64,000 bases of DNA from Rhodococcus sp. IEGM 1409 (GCF_030056735.1 NZ_JASHKN010000001.1:124001-188000), one strand, 5' to 3'; counted from the stretch's first letter, positions 35,888-45,701 are shown. Numbers and translations are program-made. The notes: generated from the sequence alone by a model not told the origin.

Positions 35888-38686
35888 TCACCGATCAGCT
35901 TTCACACGACTTTCGCCTGCCAGAGCTGCGTCGAGTTCGTTGCGAACAAGGTCCGCTTCGCCGTGACCAGTCGTCGGTAAACGAAGTAGGGACATTTCCA
36001 GCGTGCCGAAGATGCTGTTCTTGACATCGTCCCGTGCGAGTTGCTCCGGTTTGTTCTCGTGGAATTGATACCCATCGACTTCGATCGCCAAGATCGGTTG
36101 CCGCGTGATCGCGTTCCGCACAACAAAATCGACTGACGCACGATGCTGCACGTACGAGACTTGTCTCTCCGTCAACCGATCGAGCACAGGTACCAGTTCC
36201 CGCAGAAGGACCTGCGAGGATAGTGCGAGTCCCCGGTACTTCTCCTCCTCGAGGATCTCCTCGAGCATCGTCCAGGCAATATTCTCCGAAGGGTATTTGC
36301 TGCGTCCACGAATCCGCCGGTTGAGTCCCCTCAATTCTGAGGCGTACGACGTGTACAAGAGATCGAAGATCGAGACGAGTCGACTGTCTCGTACGGAGTC
36401 CGGATTGCGAAACTCGATGTAGCCGACAAGATCTCGTAGATGCCGACTCTCAGGCAGTCCGCTCTTGTGCGTGACGAGGATGAAGCGGTCCACCGCCCGT
36501 GAAACGGCGACATTGACGAGCCGAGGGTCGTCGACGAATTTCACGCCTAACCGACCTCGCCACGAATCGTCCAAAACGGCAGTGAAGATCATGACGTCCT
36601 TTTCGCGTCCCTGATACTTGTGAACGGTATCGCTCTGCGTGTCCGCACCGCTCTCGCCCAGTGACGTCGTCGCGACGTTCGCCTGTTTGCGGTACGGACT
36701 CACGATTCCGATCTGGTCAGCGGAGTACGTGGTCAGCAGTGACGGCATGAGTTCCCGGGTGATCGAGTCGATTTCACGATGGTTCAAGAATCCGCCGGCA
36801 TGGAAATGGCGCATATGGTTTCCCTCGACCGTGCGGACGAGCAACAACGCCGGGCCTGTGGCCGTCCCCTCGCGATAGGGAATCAGCTCACCGCCGTAGA
36901 ACTTCGTATTGCAGAACTCGATAATCGCCGGGTCGCAACGGTAGTGCTCCCGAAGCATCGTCCGCGGCGTCGCCGAGCCGTACAAGGACGTCAGCGACGA
37001 GAGCACGCTATGACAAGTGACATCCAGCGCGGTGTGTGGCGGCGGCCCGATATCGGTCGACAGTGCAGGTGCGATGTGGCTGAGCTGCTGCAGGTCGCCA
37101 ACGACCACCAGGTTCCGGCAGTTCGCCATGGCGAGAGCGCCGGCGAGTAGGTCCAGCTGGGACGCCTCGTCGATGATCACTACATCCAGAAGCGTGTCCG
37201 CTCCGATACTCCGTCGGAGCGAGTGGCACGTACTGACGACAACGGGATACTCGCGCAGGAGTTTTCGGTTATTCCGGCCGCTGTCCTTCTGATCGAATTT
37301 CGGTCGCGAGCTGTCTGCGTAGCGCTGTACCAGGCCGTCGTCGAGTACCCGCTTCGAAAGCTCTGCCTGCTCGTCGAGCAGACGCTCCATGCCGGCCGAC
37401 TCGAGCCGGTTCGACAGACGGTCGACCTCGTCCGCAAGCTCCTTGATCCGCCGCTCGTAGTACAGCCGGTGCAGCGATATGACGTCGTCGGACTGCTCGA
37501 GGTCGATGTCGCGAAGATCGCCGAACCGGATCCGCCGACTGAGGCGGCGCATCCACGTTCGAACTGGACCGGTCTGAGTATCGAACTCCGACTCGGCGAG
37601 CAGCGTCAAGATTCGCTGTGCCGGTCGGCCCGCCAAAATTCCTGACTCTGACAGGTTGACGGATTCCTCTCCCAGCCAGACCTCGAATCGCTCGAATTCG
37701 TGCCGATGCATGGCGAGTGAGTCCTGCAACTTCCGAAGCTGTCGTTCGTCACCTTGCAATCGATTGAGTGTCGCGATCCGCGAGTCTGCTTCATTTTGAT
37801 CTCCGTGCCGTTCACCTACGCGAGCTGCAAGCCACCGATCCGTGTCCCTGTTGCGTTCTTCCTGCCCCGCGTAGAACGCATCTCGCCTGGTCTTGTTGCC
37901 GAGTTCGGCGACAACAAATCCGTACCCCTGCTTGTTCAGCTTCTCAACGACGTTGTCGATGGCGGCGTTGTTCGCCGACACAACACCGACGCTTGTGCCT
38001 GGTTCAGCGATGAGCGAAGCGACGAGGTTCAAGATCGCCTGAGTCTTTCCAGTACCGGGCGGGCCCTCGATGACAGACACGCGATGACGGAGCGCGATAT
38101 TGACGGCTTCTCGTTGACTGACATTCGACGAGAAGGGCTCGATTGCCAACCCGAGTGGTTCAGAAAATTCGAGTGGTCGAGCGGAAAGGATATGCGCAAG
38201 CGCGCTTTCCGGGTGGACCTTCTTAAACTCGGCATATGTGCGTTTCAGTGGATCTTCCGATCCGTCTACCGGCGGCAAAGCATCGACCGCGCGGCGCCAG
38301 TAGTCCAGCGCGTCACCGGCGAGAGCCGACAGCGCCGGTAGCGCACGGACCTCGACTTGCGATGAAGGACGGCTGTAACTCTTGTCGACGCCCCGGAACA
38401 ATCGCACCCAGCTCACCGTGGGGTTGCTGAACTCGAGCACGCTGATGATTTCTGGCCATTCTTCGCCGTCGACGGTGACAATCGACTCACCCTGCAGTAG
38501 CTCACGGGGACCAGTCATGCGATGCATTCGAGCCACGGAGTACGAGTAGGCCTTTTTTGAATTTTGGTACCGCACAATAATTTTGGAACCAACCTGGGAG
38601 CACGACTCGATCTCCGTCGTCTTGTCCTCGAACGGCTCTCGAACGGACCGCTGCACCAGCACCATTTCATTTCGCAGATCCAACAT
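35888..38686 (-). CDS. SF1 helicase with C-terminal nuclease-like domain
   Basis: 932 residues. UPF1-like SF1 motors: Walker A EGPPGTGKTQ near 207, DEASQ (motif II) near 506, GDLQQL (III) near 532, REHYRCDP (IV) near 580, VHKYQGREKD (V) near 690 and NVAVSRA (VI) near 725. A helical insertion of about 200 residues splits motifs I and II. The last 130 residues carry VDFVV-x12-AIEVDGYQFH, the Asp/Glu-x-Asp pattern of Vsr/DUF2726-type PD-(D/E)XK nucleases. Such single-gene helicase-nuclease fusions are often antiphage. Lower GC than neighbours and repeat-flanked, hence probably acquired. Confidence 0.85.
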   Translation of the reverse strand: MLDLRNEMVLVQRSVREPFEDKTTEIESCSQVGSKIIVRYQNSKKAYSYSVARMHRMTGPRELLQGESIVTVDGEEWPEIISVLEFSNPTVSWVRLFRGVDKSYSRPSSQVEVRALPALSALAGDALDYWRRAVDALPPVDGSEDPLKRTYAEFKKVHPESALAHILSARPLEFSEPLGLAIEPFSSNVSQREAVNIALRHRVSVIEGPPGTGKTQAILNLVASLIAEPGTSVGVVSANNAAIDNVVEKLNKQGYGFVVAELGNKTRRDAFYAGQEERNRDTDRWLAARVGERHGDQNEADSRIATLNRLQGDERQLRKLQDSLAMHRHEFERFEVWLGEESVNLSESGILAGRPAQRILTLLAESEFDTQTGPVRTWMRRLSRRIRFGDLRDIDLEQSDDVISLHRLYYERRIKELADEVDRLSNRLESAGMERLLDEQAELSKRVLDDGLVQRYADSSRPKFDQKDSGRNNRKLLREYPVVVSTCHSLRRSIGADTLLDVVIIDEASQLDLLAGALAMANCRNLVVVGDLQQLSHIAPALSTDIGPPPHTALDVTCHSVLSSLTSLYGSATPRTMLREHYRCDPAIIEFCNTKFYGGELIPYREGTATGPALLLVRTVEGNHMRHFHAGGFLNHREIDSITRELMPSLLTTYSADQIGIVSPYRKQANVATTSLGESGADTQSDTVHKYQGREKDVMIFTAVLDDSWRGRLGVKFVDDPRLVNVAVSRAVDRFILVTHKSGLPESRHLRDLVGYIEFRNPDSVRDSRLVSIFDLLYTSYASELRGLNRRIRGRSKYPSENIAWTMLEEILEEEKYRGLALSSQVLLRELVPVLDRLTERQVSYVQHRASVDFVVRNAITRQPILAIEVDGYQFHENKPEQLARDDVKNSIFGTLEMSLLRLPTTGHGEADLVRNELDAALAGESRVKADR

Positions 38687-39136
38687 GACAGCGCCCCTGT
38701 TCCCTGTTCACTCCCTCGAGCGATGCGTCCCCATGACTGCCCCGCAATGCGTTCGGCGTCATGATAGCCAGAGAACGACCGGTCTGCTTGTTTTGCCGGC
38801 GGTTCGAAGAAGGGGTGGTTCGGAGAGATCGACCTCAGCAGTAAGTCGGCGGTGCAACTTGGCTCGGCTTAGGATTTAAGCCTAAGCATCCGAAACACAA
38901 CGATGACGGCATGGTCCATGCCAGGAATCAGTCTTCGACAGTGCTGTCGAACGTGCTGTCGAACGTGCTCTCCGACTAGCGCCGCACTTGTTGCCACAGG
39001 TGGGGCAATCCAACTGGTGGCGAGAGTCCTGGTCCTCGACGACGCGATGCGATGCGATGCGATAAAGGACCGATTCAGTACTTTTCGGTGACGGCACTGA
39101 ATAGAGCACCTACTCCTGAGTCGCACCTGTGGCCGT
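38687..39136. other. Non-coding or decayed region, helicase to ychF
   Basis: About 450 bases without a convincing gene. It contains two 12-base direct repeats (GTGCTGTCGAAC at 38941 and 38953) and the GCGAT microsatellite. One minus-strand reading has a zinc-ribbon-like CPTCGNKC but no start or context that supports a gene. Probably decayed DNA at the edge of an acquired segment. Confidence 0.4.
39044..39063. repeat. Pentanucleotide microsatellite, four copies of GCGAT
   Basis: Four exact GCGAT units in tandem, in the non-coding stretch between the helicase gene and repeat copy B. No gene is in frame across it, so phase variation is not indicated. Confidence 0.85.
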
Positions 39137-39299
39137 TCGCGGATGACAAAACCCACAGGGCGGCGGACGATCTGTTTCGCGCCTCTGCGGGTTCTGCTGC
39201 GGACGTACTGCGGACGATTGACCCGAAATGGGCCGCTGAACAGGTGCCTTAGACGTTGAAGCGGAACTCCACCACATCGCCGTCCGTCATGACGTATTC
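39137..39299. repeat. Diverged direct repeat, copy B (ychF 3' end in place)
   Basis: Partner of copy A at 33930-34080. It covers the final codons of the intact ychF and about 110 bases beyond its stop. Shared strings include AACTCCACCACATCGCCGTC (20 identical bases). Copies A and B flank the WYL, DinB-like and helicase genes. Confidence 0.75.
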
Positions 39300-40328
39300 C
39301 TTGCCCTCCATGCGAACCTTGCCGGCAGCCTTGGCTGCGGCCATGGAACCCGCCTCGACGAGGTCGTCGAAGGACACGATTTCGGCCTTGATGAAGCCAC
39401 GCTCGAAGTCGGTGTGAATGACGCCGGCGGCCTGGGGCGCGGTGTCACCCTTGTGGATCGTCCAGGCGCGAGCTTCCTTCGGACCAGCCGTCAGGTAGGT
39501 CTGCAGCCCGAGAGTGTGGAAGCCGGTGCGCGCGAGGGCATGCAGGCCGGGCTCGGTCTGACCAATCGAGTCGAGCATTTCCTGGCGGTCTTCCTCGTCC
39601 AGTTCGAGCAATTCCTGCTCGACCTTCGCGTCGAGGAACACAGCGTCGGCCGGAGCGACGGAAGCGCGCAGTTCGGCAACCTTCGCCTCATCGGTGAGCA
39701 CCGACTCGTCGGCGTTGAAGACGTACAGGAAGGGTTTGGTGGTGAGCAGGCTCAGCTCACGCAGCAACGAGAAGTCGAGCTTGTCCTTGACGCTGAACAG
39801 CGTCGTGCCCTCGTTGAGGAATGTCTGAGCCTTTAGTGCCTCGTCGTGCGCCGGCTTGAGCTCCTTGTTCTTGCGAGCTTCCTTGTCCAGACGCGGGAGA
39901 GCCTTCTCCAAGGTCTGCATGTCGGCGATCACGAGCTCGGTCTCGATGACTTCGATGTCGGATGCGGGGTCGACCTTGCCGTCGACGTGGATGACGTCGT
40001 CGTCGGCGAAGACGCGCACTACCTGGCAGATTGCGTCGGCTTCACGAATGTTGGCCAGGAACTTGTTGCCGAGCCCGGCACCCTCGGAGGCACCCTTGAC
40101 GATTCCGGCGATGTCCACGAAAGACACGGTCGCGGGAAGAATGCGCTCGGAGCTGAAGATCTCGGCGAGCTTCTGCAGCCGCGGATCGGGCAGCTCGACC
40201 AGGCCGACGTTGGGTTCGATGGTCGCGAACGGGTAGTTCGCTGCCAACACGTCGTTGTTGGTCAGTGCATTGAAAAGGGTGGACTTGCCGACGTTGGGCA
40301 GTCCGACGATTCCGAGGGTAAGGCTCAC
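39249..40328 (-). CDS. ychF: Obg-family GTPase/ATPase YchF
   Basis: 359 residues. G1 [14 protein letters not shown], the [21 protein letters not shown]3 region, a YVFNADES-type G4 (NxxE), a coiled-coil insertion and the TGS domain with terminal [15 protein letters not shown]. YchF binds ATP more than GTP and associates with ribosomes; it affects stress tolerance. Located next to the Rv1111c-ispH block in mycobacteria; here about 11 kb of other genes intervene. Its 3' end is duplicated at 34 kb. Confidence 0.95.
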   Translation of the reverse strand: MSLTLGIVGLPNVGKSTLFNALTNNDVLAANYPFATIEPNVGLVELPDPRLQKLAEIFSSERILPATVSFVDIAGIVKGASEGAGLGNKFLANIREADAICQVVRVFADDDVIHVDGKVDPASDIEVIETELVIADMQTLEKALPRLDKEARKNKELKPAHDEALKAQTFLNEGTTLFSVKDKLDFSLLRELSLLTTKPFLYVFNADESVLTDEAKVAELRASVAPADAVFLDAKVEQELLELDEEDRQEMLDSIGQTEPGLHALARTGFHTLGLQTYLTAGPKEARAWTIHKGDTAPQAAGVIHTDFERGFIKAEIVSFDDLVEAGSMAAAKAAGKVRMEGKEYVMTDGDVVEFRFNV

Positions 40329-40351
40329 GGTCTGTGGATTCTACGGCCTCG

Positions 40352-40393
40352 CGGCGACGTGACGGGTACTCGCCCCACCGTCACGTCGCCGCA
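40352..40393. terminator. 15-bp perfect stem between CD225 gene and ychF
   Basis: GCGGCGACGTGACGG / CCGTCACGTCGCCGC with a 12-base loop. It lies just after the stop of the CD225-like gene on the minus strand; without a T-run it may be a Rho-type or attenuating structure. Confidence 0.65.
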
Positions 40394-40398
40394 GGTGA

Positions 40399-40845
40399 TC
40401 AGTTGTAGGTATACGAGTCCACGGACGACACGATCGCAACCAGGAAGATCACGTAGAACGCGATGAACAGCACCCAGCAGATGACGGCTATCAGGAGCGA
40501 AATCTGCCCGAGCTTCTTCACCCGCTCGGACGCGTACTGCGCACCCTGGTGATCGCCCATCGCCCACTTCGGGTAGATGTCGTGGAGGTGGTTGAACGCG
40601 GCGAACGCGATAGGCCAGAAGAAAAGAATCGACGCGACGGCCCACCCGGCATTGGACTTCGGCGGACCGTATTGGGGCGTCGTGTATGCAGGTGCGGCGC
40701 TGTACTGCTGGGGCGCGCTGTACTGCTGACCCGTCGGATACTGCTGGCCCGCTGAATACTGCGGGTCGGTCGGATACTGCTGGCCCGACGGATATTGCTG
40801 CCCCTTCGGATCCTGCGGGTCGGTCGGATATTGCGGTTCGGTCAT
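40399..40845 (-). CDS. CD225/dispanin-family membrane protein
   Basis: 148 residues. The first 55 are a cytoplasmic low-complexity repeat of QYP/QYS units (GQQYPTGQQYSAPQQYS). A CD225 (dispanin) double-helix domain follows: NAGWAVASILFFWPIAFAAF and the conserved loop AMGDHQGAQYASERVKKLGQIS before the second helix. Bacterial dispanins are of unknown function; eukaryotic members (IFITM) stiffen membranes against virus entry. ATG 40845 is chosen for spacing to GGGGG. Confidence 0.82.
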   Translation of the reverse strand: MTEPQYPTDPQDPKGQQYPSGQQYPTDPQYSAGQQYPTGQQYSAPQQYSAAPAYTTPQYGPPKSNAGWAVASILFFWPIAFAAFNHLHDIYPKWAMGDHQGAQYASERVKKLGQISLLIAVICWVLFIAFYVIFLVAIVSSVDSYTYN

Positions 40846-40945
40846 CATTCCCCCAAGAGTCGGATTCGGTTCTCTATCGCAGAACCTAGTGGAGACTTAG
40901 CGTTGCCGTGTCACAGTGAGCGCCTACGCTCTCGAGGTGACTCGG

Positions 40946-42514
40946 ATGCTGATCGTGCTCTTGATATGGATAGTGGGTCTCGGCACTGCCGCCCTCGCAA
41001 TTGTCGTCTCGCCCGGATGGTGGGTGATCGCGGTCGTCACTATCGCGCTGGCAGCGATGGGCACCTACGACCTCACTCAGAGGTCCCACAGCATTCTCCG
41101 TAACTATCCCGTCCTGGGCCATGCACGGTTCCTGCTCGAGAAGATTCGACCGGAGATACAGCAGTATTTCGTCGAATCTTCCACCGATGGAATGCCATTC
41201 GATCGCGAAACGCGAGATCTGGTTTACGAGCGCGCCAAGGGAACACTGGCAGAAGAGCCTTTCGGAACCGAGCGCGACGTCAATGCAATCGGCTACGAGT
41301 TCATGACGCATTCGATCCGAGCCCGGACCGCACCCGACACCGTTCCGCGAGTTCGCCTCGGCGGACGCGATTGCACGAAACCGTACGACATCGCTCTCCT
41401 GAACGTCTCGGCGATGAGCTTTGGATCGTTGTCCGCCAACGCAATCGAGGCCCTCAATGCCGGCGCCGCGAAAGGCGGCTTCGCCCACGACACCGGAGAA
41501 GGCGCGATCAGTCGATATCACCGCAAACACGGTGGCGATCTGATCTGGGAAATCGCCTCGGGGTACTTCGGATGCCGAACCGAGGACGGCCGATTCGATC
41601 CTGACCGCTTTGCCGAGCGCGCCGGCTCCGATCAAGTGAAAGCCATTTCGATCAAGCTCTCGCAAGGCGCCAAACCCGGCTTGGGTGGCGTGCTTCCCGG
41701 AGTCAAGGTCTCCCCCGAAATCGCCGAGACCCGCGGCGTTCCCGTCGGCCAGACCGTCATTTCGCCACCGGCACACACCGCGTTCAGCACCCCGGTCGAA
41801 CTGATCAACTTCATCGCCACCCTGCGAAAACTGTCAGGTGGCAAGCCTGTCGGGATGAAACTGTGCGTCGGCTCGCGTCGTGAATTCCTCAGCATCTGCA
41901 AAGCGATGATCGAGCGAGGCATCACGCCCGACTTCATCATCGTCGACGGTTCCGAAGGCGGCACCGGCGCAGGTCCGGTGGAGTTCGAGGACCACATGGG
42001 CATGCCGTTGACCGAGGGCCTGATGCTCGTGCACAACGCCTTGGTGGGAACTGGTCTGCGCCCTCTCGTGAAAGTCGGAGCCTCCGGAAAGGTGGCGAGC
42101 GGTTCCGACATCGTCAAACGCATCATCCAGGGCGCCGATTTCACGATGGCGGCCCGCGCAATGATGTTCGCAGTGGGCTGCATTCAGGCCCAGATGTGCC
42201 ACACCAACCGGTGCCCGGTCGGCGTTGCCACCCAGGACCCAGCACGCACCCGCGCACTCGACATCCCGGACAAGAGCGAGCGCGTCTACCGCTTCCAGAA
42301 GGCAACCGTCGCCAGCGCTCAACAGATGATCGCGTCGATGGGTATCGATTCCTTCGACCAACTGCAACCGGGGATGCTCAACCGCCGCGTCGACGGTCTG
42401 ACCACCCGCACCTATGCCGACCTGTTCGACTGGCTGATGCCGGGTGAACTGCTCGAGTCCCCGCCGCAAAGCTGGCTCACCGATTGGATCGACGCCGACG
42501 CTCACCGATTCTGA
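40946..42514 (+). CDS. FMN-binding glutamate-synthase-like protein
   Basis: 522 residues. Two N-terminal membrane helices, then a GltB FMN/Fe-S domain: NVSAMSFGSLS near 160, DTGEGAIS, IIVDGSEGGTGAGP near 335, KVGASGKVASGSD and the Fe-S motif CIQAQMCHTNRCPVG near 415. It lacks the amidotransferase part of real glutamate synthase, so its substrate is unknown; the membrane anchor suggests a redox role at the membrane. ATG 40946 follows GAGGTG at 7 bases; GTG 40916 is the alternative. Confidence 0.85.
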   Translation: MLIVLLIWIVGLGTAALAIVVSPGWWVIAVVTIALAAMGTYDLTQRSHSILRNYPVLGHARFLLEKIRPEIQQYFVESSTDGMPFDRETRDLVYERAKGTLAEEPFGTERDVNAIGYEFMTHSIRARTAPDTVPRVRLGGRDCTKPYDIALLNVSAMSFGSLSANAIEALNAGAAKGGFAHDTGEGAISRYHRKHGGDLIWEIASGYFGCRTEDGRFDPDRFAERAGSDQVKAISIKLSQGAKPGLGGVLPGVKVSPEIAETRGVPVGQTVISPPAHTAFSTPVELINFIATLRKLSGGKPVGMKLCVGSRREFLSICKAMIERGITPDFIIVDGSEGGTGAGPVEFEDHMGMPLTEGLMLVHNALVGTGLRPLVKVGASGKVASGSDIVKRIIQGADFTMAARAMMFAVGCIQAQMCHTNRCPVGVATQDPARTRALDIPDKSERVYRFQKATVASAQQMIASMGIDSFDQLQPGMLNRRVDGLTTRTYADLFDWLMPGELLESPPQSWLTDWIDADAHRF

Positions 42515-42626
42515 CGCCGGTCGACTCCCGCGCCTCAGATCGCGCGGATTCACCCTTCTGGTCCTACAGTGACAGATGGCCCGCTATGACGGCGGCCACA
42601 CGTGCACTAGTGGACGGAGTTCGACG

Positions 42627-44909
42627 ATGAGCTTGACGACTGCGCCGGAACCAAATGTCGAGTACCTGAAGACCGATCCTGACCTGCCACCTGTCGGTGT
42701 CATCGACAAAACACCCATCTCCACGACTGCGCGCGTCGTCTTCCTCGTTCTCGGACTGGTCGGCGCGGGCGCCTGGTACATGATCGCGATTGTCCGCAGT
42801 GAACACATCAGCGCCGTGTGGTTCGTGTTGGCCGCAATTTGTACCTATCTGATTGCCTACCGTTTCTATGCGCGGTTGATCGAACGCAAAATCGTCAAAC
42901 CCCGCGACGACGTCGCCACTCCCGCCGAGATCATGGAGAACGGCGCCGACTACATGCCGACCGATCGTCGGGTGCTCTTCGGTCACCACTTCGCGGCAAT
43001 CGCCGGTGCCGGTCCACTGGTAGGGCCTGTCTTGGCCGCGCAGATGGGATACCTACCGGGAACGATCTGGATCATCGTCGGCGTCGTGTTCGCCGGGGCG
43101 GTGCAGGACTTCATGGTCCTGTGGATCTCGTCGAAGCGCCGCGGGCGCAGCCTCGGTCAGATGGCCCGCGAAGAACTCGGCCTCGTCGGCGGTGTCGCCG
43201 CACTGATCGGCGTCTTCGTCATCATGATCATCCTCATCGCGGTGCTCGGCCTTGTTGTCGTCAACGCCCTCGCCGAGTCCCCGTGGGGTGTGTTCTCGAT
43301 CGCGATGACCATCCCCATCGCTCTGTTCATGGGCGTTTACCTGCGGTATCTGCGGCCGGGCAAGGTCTCCGAGGTCTCACTGATCGGCGTCGTCCTGCTT
43401 CTCCTTGCCATCGTCTCCGGTGGCTGGGTTGCCGATACCGGTTGGGGCGCAGACTGGTTCACGCTCTCCAAGGTCACCATCGCGTGGCTGATGATCGCGT
43501 ACGGATTCGCCGCCTCGGTGCTGCCGGTCTGGCTGCTCCTGGCGCCGCGTGACTATTTGTCGACGTTCATGAAGGTCGGCACCATCGCGTTGCTGGCCAT
43601 CGGAATTCTGGTCGCACGACCCGCGCTGAACATGCCGGCAGTGACGCCGTTCGCCTCGAACGGCGAAGGCCCGGCCTTTGCCGGTTCGCTGTTCCCGTTC
43701 CTGTTCATCACCATTGCCTGTGGCGCGCTCTCGGGATTCCACGCGCTGATCGCCTCGGGCACGACACCGAAGCTGCTCGAAAAAGAAAGCCAGACCAAGA
43801 TGATCGGGTACGGCGGCATGCTGACCGAATCGTTCGTCGCGATCATGGCTCTGGTCACCGCCTGCATCCTCGATCAGCACCTGTACTTCGCACTCAACGC
43901 TCCCGCGGCGCTGACCGGCGGAACACCGGAAACCGCAGCCGAATACGTCAACAATCTGCCCCTCGGCACCGCCCCCATCACACCGGACGTGCTGACTCAG
44001 GCAGCCGAGGCCGTCGGCGAGGAATCGATCATCTCGAGAACCGGCGGTGCCCCGACGCTCGCATTCGGCATGTCCGAAGTGCTCAGCGACGTGTTCGGCG
44101 GTGACTCGCTGAAATCGTTCTGGTACCACTTCGCGATCATGTTCGAGGCTCTCTTCATCCTCACCACGATTGATGCCGGCACCCGCGTCGCTCGATTCAT
44201 GCTCTCGGACTCGCTCGGCAACTTCGGCGGTCCGGCAAAGAAGTTCAAGGACCCGTCCTGGCGCATCGGCGCATGGTTGTGCTCACTGATCGTCGTCGCG
44301 GCCTGGGGCGCGATCCTGCTCATGGGTGTCACCGATCCACTCGGCGGCATCAACACGCTCTTCCCGCTCTTCGGCATCGCCAACCAACTACTCGCCGCGA
44401 TCGCGCTGACGGTGGTCATGACGATCGTCATGAAGAAGGGCCTGTTCAAATGGGCCTGGATCCCCGGCGTGCCGCTGGTGTGGGACCTGGTCGTGACCAT
44501 GACCGCGTCGTACCAGAAGATCTTCTCCGACAACCCCGCGATCGGGTACTGGGCTCAGCACAATGTTTTCAAGGATGCGAAGGCTGCCGGCGAGACGGCG
44601 CACGGTTCCGCGAAGACTCCCGAGGCCATCGACGCCGTCATCCGCAACACCTTCATCCAGGGCACTCTGTCGATCATCTTTGCGTCATTGGTGATTGTCG
44701 TCGTCATCGCCGGGATCATCGTGTGTGTCAAGGCAATCCGAGCCGGCGGCCTCCCGACCACCGAGTCCCCGGAAGAACCGTCGAAGATCTTCGGTCCCGC
44801 CAGCTTCATTCCGACGCCCGCCGAAAAGGAAATCCAGAAGGAATGGGACGAGCTGATCAAAGCCGGGAAGGTCCGTGCGCCCGGAGCCGCGCACGGAGGT
44901 GGGCACTGA
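42627..44909 (+). CDS. cstA: Carbon starvation protein A (pyruvate/peptide transporter)
   Basis: 760 residues with about 16-18 membrane helices. Family signatures: RVLFGHHFAAIAGAGPLVGPVLA near 125, a PGTIWIIVGVVFAGAVQDF segment and the late GGINTLFPLFGIANQLLA. CstA imports pyruvate or peptides under carbon starvation. ATG 42627 follows GGACGGAG at about 6 bases. The YbdD-type gene starts 2 bases after its stop, the standard cstA-ybdD pair. Confidence 0.93.
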   Translation: MSLTTAPEPNVEYLKTDPDLPPVGVIDKTPISTTARVVFLVLGLVGAGAWYMIAIVRSEHISAVWFVLAAICTYLIAYRFYARLIERKIVKPRDDVATPAEIMENGADYMPTDRRVLFGHHFAAIAGAGPLVGPVLAAQMGYLPGTIWIIVGVVFAGAVQDFMVLWISSKRRGRSLGQMAREELGLVGGVAALIGVFVIMIILIAVLGLVVVNALAESPWGVFSIAMTIPIALFMGVYLRYLRPGKVSEVSLIGVVLLLLAIVSGGWVADTGWGADWFTLSKVTIAWLMIAYGFAASVLPVWLLLAPRDYLSTFMKVGTIALLAIGILVARPALNMPAVTPFASNGEGPAFAGSLFPFLFITIACGALSGFHALIASGTTPKLLEKESQTKMIGYGGMLTESFVAIMALVTACILDQHLYFALNAPAALTGGTPETAAEYVNNLPLGTAPITPDVLTQAAEAVGEESIISRTGGAPTLAFGMSEVLSDVFGGDSLKSFWYHFAIMFEALFILTTIDAGTRVARFMLSDSLGNFGGPAKKFKDPSWRIGAWLCSLIVVAAWGAILLMGVTDPLGGINTLFPLFGIANQLLAAIALTVVMTIVMKKGLFKWAWIPGVPLVWDLVVTMTASYQKIFSDNPAIGYWAQHNVFKDAKAAGETAHGSAKTPEAIDAVIRNTFIQGTLSIIFASLVIVVVIAGIIVCVKAIRAGGLPTTESPEEPSKIFGPASFIPTPAEKEIQKEWDELIKAGKVRAPGAAHGGGH

Positions 44910-44911
44910 CC

Positions 44912-45121
44912 ATGACGACGGCGACCATGACGGCAAGACTCACCACAGCGTTCCGCGGAACGCTGTGGTGGGTTCGCTCGGTGATGGGTGATCTCGACTA
45001 TCAGCGCTACGTCGAGCACACTCGACGCCACCACGCCGACTCACCGGTGATCAGCGAACGAGAGTTCTGGCGACGCCGACACGCAGCAGCCGACGCCAAC
45101 CCAGGCGCCCGCTGCTGCTGA
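44912..45121 (+). CDS. YbdD/YjiX family small protein
   Basis: 69 residues, with the conserved core GDLDYQRYVEHTRRHH and EREFWRRRHAAADANPGARCC; the C-terminal double Cys is a family feature. It is the constant partner of CstA-type transporters and is needed for their activity in E. coli (BtsT-YjiX). The start has GGAGGTG upstream inside the cstA end. Confidence 0.9.
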   Translation: MTTATMTARLTTAFRGTLWWVRSVMGDLDYQRYVEHTRRHHADSPVISEREFWRRRHAAADANPGARCC

Positions 45122-45144
45122 ATCCCGCAGTTGCTGAATCTCGG

Positions 45145-45549
45145 TCAGGGGCAGGTGGCCTTCGCGAGTTCGTAAATGTGGCCCGCCTGCTCGTCGGTGG
45201 GCTTGTTGCCGTTGTTCTCGGCCAGGTCGACGATCTCGGTCTTGACCTTCGCCTCGTCCGTGCCGTTCGCGACCTCGGTGCACGTGGTCGTCAAGATCTC
45301 CTCGATGTCTGCGTCGTCGCGGTTCTCCGCCAACGGTGCGTACGCCCCACGGAACGTAGCGACGAACAGCGCCACCTTGCCCTGGTCGATTGCGTTGCCC
45401 GCTGACTGCTTCGCCGTCTCGAGCGCCTGTTGCCCGCTCGTGACTGCCTCGCTGATCTTGTTCTGGGCGTTGTCCTGATCCTCGGTGCTACACGCGGTGA
45501 GCCCGAGAACGACGATTGCTGCTGCCCCGACTGCTGCTGCGATTCTCAT
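45145..45549 (-). CDS. Small lipoprotein of unknown function
   Basis: 134 residues. Lipoprotein signal with lipobox LTAC (Cys20), then an Asp/Gln/Ala-rich helical domain with CTEVANGTDEAKVKTEIVDLAENNG and a final Cys (ATCP) that may pair with the CTE cysteine. No family recognised. Start ATG 45549 puts the signal directly at the N-terminus; a longer in-frame reading exists. Confidence 0.7.
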   Translation of the reverse strand: MRIAAAVGAAAIVVLGLTACSTEDQDNAQNKISEAVTSGQQALETAKQSAGNAIDQGKVALFVATFRGAYAPLAENRDDADIEEILTTTCTEVANGTDEAKVKTEIVDLAENNGNKPTDEQAGHIYELAKATCP

Positions 45550-45701
45550 GACGGAAATGTTAGTCCGAGCGGCATGCTTCAAAACACAGTATTGCAGCGC
45601 AACACACGAGTTATCGCATGCAGTCGTTACGATCAGCTCAGCTAGATCACCGGATTCTCACATCGGCGAGGAGATCCCTGCGTCGACGGAAAGGACGATC
45701 A

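Noticed and set aside
38882-39109. Zinc-ribbon-like small ORF (CPTCGNKC)
   Set aside because: No supported start, runs through a microsatellite and 12-base repeats, and the rest of the product is implausible.
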